A DNA stretch of 64,000 nucleotides from Acidobacteriota bacterium (GTDB lineage Bacteria > Acidobacteriota > Blastocatellia > Pyrinomonadales > Pyrinomonadaceae): contig RFGC01000038.1 in assembly GCA_003697135.1 (NCBI GenBank), positions 62,001-126,000 of the forward strand, in the 5' to 3' direction. Every line of letters begins with the position of its first letter. Positions within the stretch are counted from its first letter, which is position 1. The notes beneath the pieces were generated by a model. The model was not told the DNA's origin, searched no databases, and worked only from the letters and a program-made list of their open reading frames with translations. The translations under genes were made by a program, and so were the position numbers. Positions 55,303 to 63,535 of this stretch are shown here, one piece after another.

Positions 55303-56718
55303 ATGAAGAGAAGATTTTTGATTTCATTCTTCGCAATGGTTTTTAGCGTTTTATCTGTTTATTCACAACAAACCGCTGGAAAGATGGTTTCAGCAGATTT
55401 GATAGTCTTTGGCGGAACCGTGGTGACAATGGATTCCAGCGGAACCATAATTGAAAACGGCGCAATAGCCATCAAAGACGGCAAAATCTTAGCCATCGGT
55501 GAAAGCAATGAAATCTTAAGAAAATATCGAAGCCGAAACAAAATAAATGCTACTGGCAAAGTTGTAATTCCAGGTCTTATCAACACCCACACGCATATTC
55601 CGATGGTGCTGTTTCGCGGCATAGCTGATGACATGGACTTGCAGGAATGGCTTACGAAATACATCTTTCCGGCAGAAGCAAAAAACGTTGACGAAAATTT
55701 CGTTCGCATCGGCACTAGACTTGGCTTAGCAGAACTCATAAAGGGCGGAGTAACGACTTACTGCGACATGTATTATTTTGAAGATGCCATCGCAGAAGAA
55801 ACTGCAAAAGCTGGTGTTAGAGCTGTTCTTGGCGAAACCTTGATTGATTTCCCCGCACCCGACAATAAAACCTTCGCCGATGCCTTAAAATACACAGAAA
55901 ACTTCATCAAAAAGTGGAAGAACCATCCCTTGATAGTGCCTGCTGTAGCGCCACATGCTCCATACACGGTTTCGCAAGAGCATCTTTTGGAAGCTAAGAA
56001 GCTTGCCGACAAATACGACGTGCCTCTTGTCATTCACCTTGCAGAAGCCGAAACTGAAACGAAGTTTATAAAGGAAAAACACAACGGCTTGACACCGGTT
56101 CGGTATGTTGAAAGCATCGGATTTTTCAACCAGAAAACCATAGCCGCTCATGTTATTCAGGTGGACGAAGAAGAAATCGAGATTTTGAAGAAAAACAACG
56201 TCGGAGTCGCACATAATCCGCAATCGAATATGAAACTTGCGGCAGGAATCGCACCTATCCCCACGATGCTCAAATATGGTCTCAGACTTGGACTCGGAAC
56301 TGACGGCGCGGCATCTAACAACGATCTAAATCTTTGGGAAGAAATGGACACAGCCGCTAAAATCCATAAAGTCTTCACAAAAGACCCGAAAGCCGCTTCA
56401 GCTCAGCAAATTTTCGCAATGGCAACAATCGGCGGAGCAAGGGCGCTTCATCTTGAAAATCTCATTGGCTCGCTGGAAGTCGGTAAAAGAGCCGATATTG
56501 TAATTTTGGACTTCGATTCAATCCATCAAACGCCGATGTATAACATCTACTCGCACCTAGTTTACGCTACCAAAGCAAACGACGTAAACACCGTGATAAT
56601 CGAAGGTAAAATCGTTATGCTACAACGGCGTTTGCTCACACTAAACGAAAATGCTATAAAAAAAGAAGCAAACCTTTACAAACAGAAAATAATGAAAAGT
56701 TTAGGTCTGAAACCATGA
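55303..56718 (+). CDS. Exported amidohydrolase, MTA/SAH-deaminase-like
   Basis: Metal-dependent amidohydrolase of 471 residues in the 5-methylthioadenosine/S-adenosylhomocysteine deaminase (MtaD/TRZ-ATZ) branch. Metal ligands and catalysis: HTHIPM, HLAEAETE, AAHVIQVD, GLGTDGAASNN. An N-terminal segment (RRFLISFFAMVFSVLSVYSQQ) looks like a signal peptide, so the enzyme is probably periplasmic or lipoprotein-like, unusual for this family. PHAPYTVSQEHL and VAHNPQSNMKLAAG are further family marks. Adjacent genes (TPR-TonB, cysteine dioxygenase) do not fix the substrate. Confidence 0.85.
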   Translation: MKRRFLISFFAMVFSVLSVYSQQTAGKMVSADLIVFGGTVVTMDSSGTIIENGAIAIKDGKILAIGESNEILRKYRSRNKINATGKVVIPGLINTHTHIPMVLFRGIADDMDLQEWLTKYIFPAEAKNVDENFVRIGTRLGLAELIKGGVTTYCDMYYFEDAIAEETAKAGVRAVLGETLIDFPAPDNKTFADALKYTENFIKKWKNHPLIVPAVAPHAPYTVSQEHLLEAKKLADKYDVPLVIHLAEAETETKFIKEKHNGLTPVRYVESIGFFNQKTIAAHVIQVDEEEIEILKKNNVGVAHNPQSNMKLAAGIAPIPTMLKYGLRLGLGTDGAASNNDLNLWEEMDTAAKIHKVFTKDPKAASAQQIFAMATIGGARALHLENLIGSLEVGKRADIVILDFDSIHQTPMYNIYSHLVYATKANDVNTVIIEGKIVMLQRRLLTLNENAIKKEANLYKQKIMKSLGLKP

Positions 56719-56809
56719 AAAACATGGCTTCATATTTGCTGAAAGTTCAAAGAATCTCAGAAACTTTCTAAATAAGGTTTTGCGGCAAAAATTCTAGGAG
56801 GAATTTTGA

Positions 56810-57898
56810 ATGAATTTGCTTTTGCGATGTGTAAGTTTTTTTGTTTTTTTGATTTGCGTTATCTGCGTTCAATCGCAAACTGTTGCCGATTCGCTCGATG
56901 CAACACAAGAAAAAATAACTAAAGCAAAAGCCTACATTGCACTTAAAAATTATTCATCGGCTATCTACGAACTCGAACAAATCCGTCGGCAAACGAAAGA
57001 TGAAACAATCCGCAACCTCGTAAACTCGATGCTAATGAATTGCTATCTTGAGCAAAGAGACTATCGGCGCGCTCAGAAACTTCTCGAAGATGCCTTCGGC
57101 GAGAAAGATAAGCCAAACGCTCTGCAAAACTATTTTTCAATTGCCGCACAAGCACTTAAAGGCATTCGCACTCAAATAGAAAGATACAAGACTTTAGGAC
57201 TATCCTTTAATGACAAAAACCTTCCCAACGAAGCCGTCAGCGACATTGAAAAACTACGAGAGCTTTCAGAACTCATAATTCAACAAGCAAAATCTACGAT
57301 TACACAAGAAAATTCTTCTCTTTTGCTAGCCTTGATAGAAGAATCTTCAAAGGTGCGCTCTACTCTGGCAAAAGACGAATACGACGCTAGATACTGGAAA
57401 GACATAGCAGAAGATTTGCGCCAAGACATGACAAAATCAACAAAAATAGCTGATGCCGCCGAAGAGATCGCACCTTCATACACAAACAAAACACCAACCG
57501 AAAATCTTTATAAAGAAAGCCAAAGCACCTTCAGCACTGAAAAAGATACAAATAAAACAGAAAATAAAAATTTTCGTAGCCGTTTCGTATCTTCATTCCA
57601 ACCTGAAGATGACTTTTCACCTTTGCAAGTCGGTTCTCTGATTGAATATGTAACAAAAAAAATAAACCCAATTTATCCATCTCAAGCAAAGGCGTTGAAA
57701 ATTTCAGGCATTGTGAAAGTCGAAATTTTAATTGACGAAAAAGGCCGGGTTATTTCGATTGAAAAAGTTTCAGGTCCCGAACTACTTCAACAAGCCGCAA
57801 TCGAAGCAGTAAAAAAATGGGAATTTAAGCCATTCATGAAAAACGGTAGCTTCGTCAAAGCAAGAGGATTTGTGAGCTTTAACTTTTCCGCTGAATAA
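56810..57898 (+). CDS. TPR-containing TonB-like protein
   Basis: A 362-residue envelope protein. N-terminal hydrophobic segment (LLLRCVSFFVFLICVICVQSQ) is either a cleaved signal or an anchor. Residues about 35-110 are helical with TPR-like repeats (AKAYIALKNYSSAIYELEQI, YRRAQKLLEDAF). The C-terminal 85 residues are a TonB domain: INPIYPSQAKALKISG, VKVEILIDEKGRVISIEKV, and AAIEAVKKWEFKPFMKNG. AGGAGG 8 bases before the ATG supports the start. No ExbB/ExbD is nearby; it may serve the receptor at 9.5 kb or an unlinked one. No proline-rich spacer, which is odd for a classical TonB. Confidence 0.82.
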   Translation: MNLLLRCVSFFVFLICVICVQSQTVADSLDATQEKITKAKAYIALKNYSSAIYELEQIRRQTKDETIRNLVNSMLMNCYLEQRDYRRAQKLLEDAFGEKDKPNALQNYFSIAAQALKGIRTQIERYKTLGLSFNDKNLPNEAVSDIEKLRELSELIIQQAKSTITQENSSLLLALIEESSKVRSTLAKDEYDARYWKDIAEDLRQDMTKSTKIADAAEEIAPSYTNKTPTENLYKESQSTFSTEKDTNKTENKNFRSRFVSSFQPEDDFSPLQVGSLIEYVTKKINPIYPSQAKALKISGIVKVEILIDEKGRVISIEKVSGPELLQQAAIEAVKKWEFKPFMKNGSFVKARGFVSFNFSAE

Positions 57899-57900
57899 TC

Positions 57901-57929
57901 TTGAAAAACCATGCCCTAGCGAATATAAT
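57901..57929 (+). promoter_or_regulatory. Strong sigma-70 promoter for the cysteine dioxygenase
   Basis: TTGAAA at 57901-57906, 17-base spacer, TATAAT at 57924-57929. It starts immediately after the TonB-like stop codon. Predicted start near 57936, leader about 23 bases with TTTGGAG before the ATG at 57959. Confidence 0.75.
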
Positions 57930-57958
57930 CCAAAGCGTAACTACGATTTGGAGCTAAG

Positions 57959-58531
57959 ATGATGATAACGGTTGAAAAACTCATCCAAAAACTCCGCTCA
58001 CTATCGGACGAAGAATTCACCTGCGATAATGTCTATGAACTTCTAGCAGAAAACCCGGTTGAAGTTGACTCAATATCGCGCTATTTTTTCTGGAGTAATA
58101 AGTTTTACACTCGCAATCTCATTTACAAAGATGAGCGTTTTGAACTAATGGCGCTTTGCTGGGAAGTTGGGCAGTCATCGCAAATACACAACCACGCAAA
58201 CCAAAAATGTTGGATGGTAGTTCCTGTCGGGAAATTGCGCGGGCAAAATTTCCGCATTGCAGAAATTGATGAAGAAAGAAAATACTGCAAGCTGATTCCA
58301 ACCGAAACTTTCGAGCTTTCAAATTGGCTTGCCGCTAAGGTTGAGCTTGAAGAACCCATACATCAAATTTTGAATTTACCAGAATTTGGTAGTCGCGCCG
58401 TTAGCCTTCATATCTACTCAAAACCATTCGACAGATGCCTTTGTTACTGCAACAAAACAAACACATTCAAAGAAGTCAAACTCTTTTATACAAGCGTTTA
58501 CGGAAAACTCTGCGAAAACATAATCCTGTAA
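57959..58531 (+). CDS. Cysteine dioxygenase (type I, cupin)
   Basis: Fe(II) enzyme that oxidises L-cysteine to cysteine sulfinate, 190 residues, cytosolic. Iron ligands match the mammalian enzyme: IHNHANQKCW gives His77, His79 and the cross-link Cys84 (rat Cys93), His135 in PIHQIL (rat His140), then SLHIYSKPFDRC with His151, Tyr153 (rat Tyr157) and Cys160 (rat Cys164). Both partners of the Cys-Tyr cofactor are therefore present, a feature typical of eukaryotic rather than most bacterial enzymes. Its own promoter lies 30 bases upstream. Two ATGs in a row start the frame. Confidence 0.92.
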   Translation: MMITVEKLIQKLRSLSDEEFTCDNVYELLAENPVEVDSISRYFFWSNKFYTRNLIYKDERFELMALCWEVGQSSQIHNHANQKCWMVVPVGKLRGQNFRIAEIDEERKYCKLIPTETFELSNWLAAKVELEEPIHQILNLPEFGSRAVSLHIYSKPFDRCLCYCNKTNTFKEVKLFYTSVYGKLCENIIL

Positions 58532-58535
58532 AGCA

Positions 58536-60584
58536 TCAATCTTTTCGCTTTTGTGGAACGAGTTTAGGAATATCGCCATCATCGGTAATTGTGATGAGCG
58601 GGACAACTGGAACTCTTGGCCTTGGTCTGCTTTTAAGTTTCGGTGGTGACTTTTGAACTGTAGATGTTTGGTTTGAGATTCTCCCTGCTTGCATTTCTTC
58701 TGTGCGCTTCAAAATAGTCCCACCTTTCCCAGCAACCCAAACTCTTGTGCCACCAAGATAAACAACTGCAAAAAGCGTGTTAGGTGTCACAGGTGGCTGG
58801 ATTTGCCAATTTCTGCCGCTATCTGTTGTCCTGATTACAACGCCTCTTTCACCAACCGCAACTGCTTCATTACTGCGCAAAACAGAAATCGCAAATAAAT
58901 TCGTTTGAATATCAGTCTCCGCATACTGCCACGTCAAACCACCATCTTCGGTTTTCAAAATAGTTCCTTTGCTACCGACCGCATAGCCAATCTTTTCATC
59001 GTAAAAATCGGCATCATAGAGATTCTCCTCAATCCCAGTCTCAATCTTTTGCCACGTTTTTCCACCATCGTCGGTTTTCAAGATAGTGCCTCTGTCACCA
59101 AAAACTAAGCCGCGGTTTTCATCGAAAAAATAAACATCTTCAAGCCAAAATCTCGTGCCTGATTCCAGCTTTGTCCAGTAAGCACCGCCAGAATCGCTTT
59201 TTAGAATCGTGCCTCTACTGCCAACTGCATAACCAATTTTTTCATTCACAAAGAAAACGCCCGACAAATCTTCATCTGAATTTGAAATGCCTCTTCCCCA
59301 ACTAGCACCACCATTGATTGTGCGCAAAACAGTGCCTTTATCACCAACAATGAAACCTTTTCTGTCGTTTACGAAAAAGACCGAATTCAAATTCACCTGT
59401 GTGCCAGAATAGACCGGAATCCATTGGTTTCCACCGTCATTCGTTAGCCAAATTCTGCCATTCGCCCCAACAGCCCAACCTAGCCTTTCATCGTAAAAAC
59501 ACATGTCGTTTATGTCTTCTCTCAAACCTTCGGTTATTCGATACCACGAGTAACCTCCATCATCAGTGCGAATTACCAGTCCCTTATCGCCAACAGCAAA
59601 TCCCTTTGATTTGTTCATGAAGAAAAGCGAGAAAAGCCGAGGACTAGTTCTAATCGAAAACGGGAGCCATGTTTTTCCACCATTTGCCGTTCTCCAGAGA
59701 ATTCCGTTCGAGTCGGTTGCCCATCCATCGGTTTTGAGAACCTCGCTGGTTTTGAAACCTTCGCTTTCATCTGAAAAAAACACTGCAAGGAAATCCGCTT
59801 TTGTGAGACTTATCTTTTCCCAAGTTATGCCCTGATCATCGCTTCGAGCCAGACAGCCGTTTAAGCCAACAACTATTAAGCTTTTCTCACTCAAAAAAGC
59901 AAGGTCTCTAAGCTGGACCCCCTCACAAACTTTGCTTTCCCTCCAATTCTTCCCGCCATCAGTTGTAATCAAAACTGTTCCTTCATCACCAACAGCAGAG
60001 CCGATCAGTGAATTGAAAAAAAACACTTTGTAAAGATGCGCCTGAATGTGTTTTGAATTCTGCCGAACCCAAGTTCGGCCTCCGTCTTCTGTTTTTATTA
60101 TTGTTCCATAAGTTCCAACAGCCCAGCCGTTTTTCATGTTGTCTTGCGCAAAGAAAACGCTGTAAAGGTGATCTCCAAAAACACTAGAATTTTCTGTTTG
60201 GATGTTTTCCTTAACAAATGCTTGTTGCCATCTTCTACCGCCATCTTCCGTTTTCAAAATTGTCCCTCTAACACCAACCACCACAACTTCAAAACGGCTT
60301 TGAACGAAAACATCGAAAAGATTAACTCTGGTCGGAGAATTAAGAACCTTGAAATTGAAACCACCATCTTCCGTTTTCAGAATTGTTCCATTTTCGCCAA
60401 CAGCAAACCCAATTTCTCCTTCAGGAGAGAACCGAATGGAGCGAAGATCATTGCCTTGCGGAAGCGGATTTTGCCATTTCCAACCGTTAGCCTTGAAAGA
60501 TACCTGAGCCTGAAGGCTTTGGACTTTCAACCCTAGAATCAAAATAAGTGCGGTGTTTAGGATTTGAAAACAACTATTTCTCAT
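58536..60584 (-). CDS. Secreted YCF48/HCF136-like beta-propeller protein with 14 repeats
   Basis: Exported protein of 682 residues: signal peptide about 1-27 (ending QSLQAQ), then 14 copies of the YCF48-type unit G-x-x-G-T-[IV]-L-[KR]-T-x-D-G-G-x-x-W (for example GTILKTEDGG, GTVLITTDGG, GLVIRTDDGG), the last degenerate. Fourteen repeats fit two seven-bladed propellers. The C-terminus is Pro/Arg/Lys-rich (PPKLKSRPRPRVPVVP). In cyanobacteria and plants this family assists photosystem II assembly, but in non-phototrophs it is found in secreted proteins of unknown role, which is the reading here. Its start overlaps the rnhA stop by 11 bases. Confidence 0.88.
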   Translation of the reverse strand: MRNSCFQILNTALILILGLKVQSLQAQVSFKANGWKWQNPLPQGNDLRSIRFSPEGEIGFAVGENGTILKTEDGGFNFKVLNSPTRVNLFDVFVQSRFEVVVVGVRGTILKTEDGGRRWQQAFVKENIQTENSSVFGDHLYSVFFAQDNMKNGWAVGTYGTIIKTEDGGRTWVRQNSKHIQAHLYKVFFFNSLIGSAVGDEGTVLITTDGGKNWRESKVCEGVQLRDLAFLSEKSLIVVGLNGCLARSDDQGITWEKISLTKADFLAVFFSDESEGFKTSEVLKTDGWATDSNGILWRTANGGKTWLPFSIRTSPRLFSLFFMNKSKGFAVGDKGLVIRTDDGGYSWYRITEGLREDINDMCFYDERLGWAVGANGRIWLTNDGGNQWIPVYSGTQVNLNSVFFVNDRKGFIVGDKGTVLRTINGGASWGRGISNSDEDLSGVFFVNEKIGYAVGSRGTILKSDSGGAYWTKLESGTRFWLEDVYFFDENRGLVFGDRGTILKTDDGGKTWQKIETGIEENLYDADFYDEKIGYAVGSKGTILKTEDGGLTWQYAETDIQTNLFAISVLRSNEAVAVGERGVVIRTTDSGRNWQIQPPVTPNTLFAVVYLGGTRVWVAGKGGTILKRTEEMQAGRISNQTSTVQKSPPKLKSRPRPRVPVVPLITITDDGDIPKLVPQKRKD

Positions 60585-61161
60585 TGAGCGTCGAATCTTG
60601 GAACTTTCCTGAAACTTCTCTTGATAGTCCTAAAATTTCCTTAACTTTTTCTTCGCTTCTATTCTTGAGATCAACTGGGAAATCCTGCTTTTCGGCTACT
60701 CGATTAGCTACGCGGTCGGCTATTGCTTGAAGTTCATAAAACTCCTTTGGTAAGTCTAAGTCTTTTCTTGAAGTCTTCTGCGTATGCCCTTTTATCCATT
60801 CCCATTCAACTTTATGACGACTTGCTATTTTCTCAAGCTCATTCCACAAATCAAGGTTTGCTCGCCTTGAAAAATTCCCTTTCATAGTCTCAACCAGATA
60901 TTTTGAATCTGTAAATATGCGCACTTTGCAAGGCACTTTCAATTGTTTCAGAGCCAAAATGGCGGCATGAATTTCGGCTTGCTGATTCGTTGCTTCTCCA
61001 AGTGCCGATGCCACAAGCTTGAATTTCTGAGAATTTTCATTGAAAAAAGCCTTATGACTTGAATGAGTGTCGGAAATCAAAATCGCCGCCGCTCCCGCTA
61101 ACCTCTTCAAGTTGATTAAGCGAGAAGAACCATCGCATATTACCGTAACTTCATGCGTCAT
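60574..61161 (-). CDS. rnhA: Ribonuclease H (type 1)
   Basis: Cleaves RNA in RNA:DNA hybrids; 195 residues, cytosolic. Catalytic residues: Asp in VICDGSSRL, Glu in NQQAEIHAAILAL, Asp in RIFTDSKYLVE, and the last Asp in AIADRVAN. EWEWIKGHTQKTS corresponds to the substrate-handling loop. Slightly longer than E. coli RnhI (155) because of a C-terminal extension. It overlaps the YCF48 gene by 11 bases, so both may be on one transcript. Confidence 0.9.
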   Translation of the reverse strand: MTHEVTVICDGSSRLINLKRLAGAAAILISDTHSSHKAFFNENSQKFKLVASALGEATNQQAEIHAAILALKQLKVPCKVRIFTDSKYLVETMKGNFSRRANLDLWNELEKIASRHKVEWEWIKGHTQKTSRKDLDLPKEFYELQAIADRVANRVAEKQDFPVDLKNRSEEKVKEILGLSREVSGKFQDSTLNEK

Positions 61162-61292
61162 TATTCAAAATCTTATCAAATCAAAAACCCTGAAGACTAA
61201 CAAAACTTTGAGAAAGATTGAAACCATTTGTAGCCATCTAATTTCTAATACGGAAGCTTATTTTTCTTGGAAATCTTATCGAAAGCAAGGTT

Positions 61293-61321
61293 TTGCAGGA
61301 TATTTCTACATCTCGTATAAT
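61293..61321 (+). promoter_or_regulatory. Promoter for the pyruvate dehydrogenase operon
   Basis: TTGCAG at 61293-61298, 17-base spacer, perfect TATAAT at 61316-61321. Predicted start near 61328; the 33-base leader ends in GGAGG before a TTG start codon at 61361. Confidence 0.7.
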
Positions 61322-61360
61322 TTCTATATCAACTCAAATACTGGTGCCGGAGGAAAAACT

Positions 61361-62476
61361 TTGTCAAAAGTAGCCCAAAAAACAAAACATGAACAAGCTC
61401 TCGCAGACGGACGAACAAGATTTTCGCATGTAGAAAGTTGGGAAGAGATTTTTGATCCAGAAATAGCTCAAGCCGAATATCTGAAACGCAAGAAATCACA
61501 AATAGCACTTATCAAGAAGATGGATAAAGCACTCCTTCGTGAGATGCTTTATCAGATGGTGCTTGGAAGAATTTTTGAAGAGAAATGCGCTGAAGTTTAC
61601 AGGCTAGGAAAAATAGGCGGCTTTTGTCATCTCTACATCGGCCAAGAGGCAGTCGCCGTTGGAGCAATCATGGCAATTGACAAGAAAAGAGATTATGTGA
61701 TTGTTGCCTATCGAGATCATGTCCAAGCAATGGTTGCAGGAATAGAACCCGAAGCAGTAATGGCCGAGCTTTACGGGAAAGCAACAGGTTGCGTTAAAGG
61801 AAAAGGTGGCTCGATGCATCTTTTCTCCAAAGAACATAACTTTTTCGGCGGACACGGAATCGTAGGCGGACAAATCGGCGTTGGGACAGGCATGGCCTTT
61901 GCGCAAAAATATCAAGGCACCGGCGGAGTGACGTTGTGCTTTTTCGGCGAAGCCGCTGTCAATCAGGGCATATTTCATGAATCTCTCAACATGGCACAGC
62001 TTTGGAAACTTCCAATAGTTTATATCTGCGAAAATAACCAGTATGGCATGGGCACCGCTCAAAAACGTGCTATGTCAATTGCAAATATCGCTCGAAAGGC
62101 CGACGCCTACGGAATGTATGGCGAATTCGTTGATGGAATGGATGTGATGGCTGTTTATCAAGCAACTTCAAATGCCATTGAAAGAGCTAGAAAAGAGAGT
62201 TTACCGAGTTTGCTAGAAGTGCGATGCTATCGCTACATGGGGCATTCAATGTCCGACCCTGGCAAATACAGAACCATCGAGGAAATCAAAAAATACCAGC
62301 AGCGCGATCCAATCCTTCTTTTCAAGGACAGTTTGAAAGAAGCAAAGGTTTTCAACGACGAAGATTTTGCCGAAATTGAACAACAAGCAAGAAAGAAGGT
62401 AGAAGAAGCAGTAGAATTTGCTGAAAAAAGTCCTCTACCTGACGAAAGCGAACTTCTAACGGACGTTTTAGCTTGA
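61361..62476 (+). CDS. pdhA: Pyruvate dehydrogenase E1 component, alpha subunit
   Basis: Thiamine-diphosphate subunit of the pyruvate (or branched-chain 2-oxoacid) dehydrogenase complex, 371 residues. The start is taken as TTG 61361, because GGAGG lies 7 bases upstream; longer in-frame frames would overlap rnhA and pre-date the promoter. Motifs: KCAEVYRLGKIGGFCHLYIG, GKGGSMHLF, GGHGIVGGQIGVGTGMAFA, and the ThDP motif beginning G-E-A at residues 196-198 instead of GDG, ending ENNQYGMGT. RYMGHSMSDPGKYRT follows the family. pdhB begins 36 bases later. E1 alpha of an acetoin or branched-chain complex is possible. Confidence 0.93.
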   Translation: MSKVAQKTKHEQALADGRTRFSHVESWEEIFDPEIAQAEYLKRKKSQIALIKKMDKALLREMLYQMVLGRIFEEKCAEVYRLGKIGGFCHLYIGQEAVAVGAIMAIDKKRDYVIVAYRDHVQAMVAGIEPEAVMAELYGKATGCVKGKGGSMHLFSKEHNFFGGHGIVGGQIGVGTGMAFAQKYQGTGGVTLCFFGEAAVNQGIFHESLNMAQLWKLPIVYICENNQYGMGTAQKRAMSIANIARKADAYGMYGEFVDGMDVMAVYQATSNAIERARKESLPSLLEVRCYRYMGHSMSDPGKYRTIEEIKKYQQRDPILLFKDSLKEAKVFNDEDFAEIEQQARKKVEEAVEFAEKSPLPDESELLTDVLA

Positions 62477-62511
62477 TTTCAGACAAAGCATAATCAGGAG
62501 CAGAAAGCCAA

Positions 62512-63495
62512 ATGGCAGAAATGACAATGCGCGATGCCTTGAATCAGGCATTGCGAGAAGAACTAGCAAGAGACGAAAGGGTTTTCATAATGGGCGAAGA
62601 AGTCGCCCAATACGAAGGCGCATACAAAGTCACACGCGGACTTTGGCGCGAATTTGGCGATAAGCGCGTCATAGATACACCAATCAGCGAACTAGGCTTT
62701 GCCGCAATTGGTGTCGGCGCGGCAATGGCAGGTTTGCGTCCTGTTATAGAATTCATGACATGGAATTTTTCCATTCTAGCCGCAGACCAAATCATAAATC
62801 ATGCGGCAAAAATGCTTTACATGTCTGGTGGCCAATTCAACATACCTATAGTTTTCAGAGGTCCAAATGGCTCGGCTTATCAGGTTTCATCGCAACATTC
62901 ACAGGCTTTGGAAGCAATGTATGCCAACTTTCCGGGCCTAAAAGTTGTAATGCCTTCAACTCCTGCCGATGCCAAAGGGCTTTTGAAATCTGCCATTCGC
63001 GACGACAATCCTGTTATTTTTCTCGAACAAGAAAGAATGTATGGCATGAAAGGCGAAGTGCCCGAAGATGAAGACTTTACAATTCCGCTGGGAGTTGCCG
63101 ATGTCAAAAGACAAGGCAAAGACTGCACGATAGTTGCGCGTTCGTTGACAGTCCCATTAGCACTGCAAGCGGCTGAGAAAATCGAAAAGGAATTCGGCGT
63201 TTCTTGCGAAGTTGTTGATCCACGCACCATAAAACCACTTGACATTGAAACTATAGTCAAATCGGTTAAGAAAACGAATCGCTTGGTCATAGTTGAAGAA
63301 TCGCACCAATTTTGCGGAGTTGCCGCAGAGATTACGGCACAAGTAACGGAAAAAGCATTTGATTATTTGGACGCTCCGATAAAGAGAATATCTTCTGCCG
63401 AAGCGCCGATGCCTTACGCCAAGAATCTCGAAGCGGCGGCTTTACCCGATGTTCCCAAAATAATAGAAGCAGTTAAAGAGGTTTGCTACTTGTAA
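62512..63495 (+). CDS. pdhB: Pyruvate dehydrogenase E1 component, beta subunit
   Basis: Transketolase-like partner of E1 alpha, 327 residues. It begins MTMRDALNQALREELARDER and contains VFIMGEEVAQYEGAYKVTRG, TPISELGFAAIGVGAAMAGL, and RGPNGSAYQVSSQHSQALEA; the C-terminal transketolase-C domain includes VEESHQFCGVAAEI. It is followed by E2. AGGAG lies about 11 bases before the ATG. It is the second gene of a pdhA-pdhB-pdhC operon in the Gram-positive/mitochondrial arrangement (heterotetrameric E1), not the homodimeric AceE type. Confidence 0.96.
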   Translation: MAEMTMRDALNQALREELARDERVFIMGEEVAQYEGAYKVTRGLWREFGDKRVIDTPISELGFAAIGVGAAMAGLRPVIEFMTWNFSILAADQIINHAAKMLYMSGGQFNIPIVFRGPNGSAYQVSSQHSQALEAMYANFPGLKVVMPSTPADAKGLLKSAIRDDNPVIFLEQERMYGMKGEVPEDEDFTIPLGVADVKRQGKDCTIVARSLTVPLALQAAEKIEKEFGVSCEVVDPRTIKPLDIETIVKSVKKTNRLVIVEESHQFCGVAAEITAQVTEKAFDYLDAPIKRISSAEAPMPYAKNLEAAALPDVPKIIEAVKEVCYL

Positions 63496-63535
63496 TTTTT
63501 TGAAGAATTCAAAAATCTAAACGGTTGAAAGAATT

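Noticed and set aside
61067-61360. Longer pdhA start in the divergent region
   Set aside because: It would overlap rnhA and precede the promoter at 61293-61321; TTG 61361 has the only good ribosome site.
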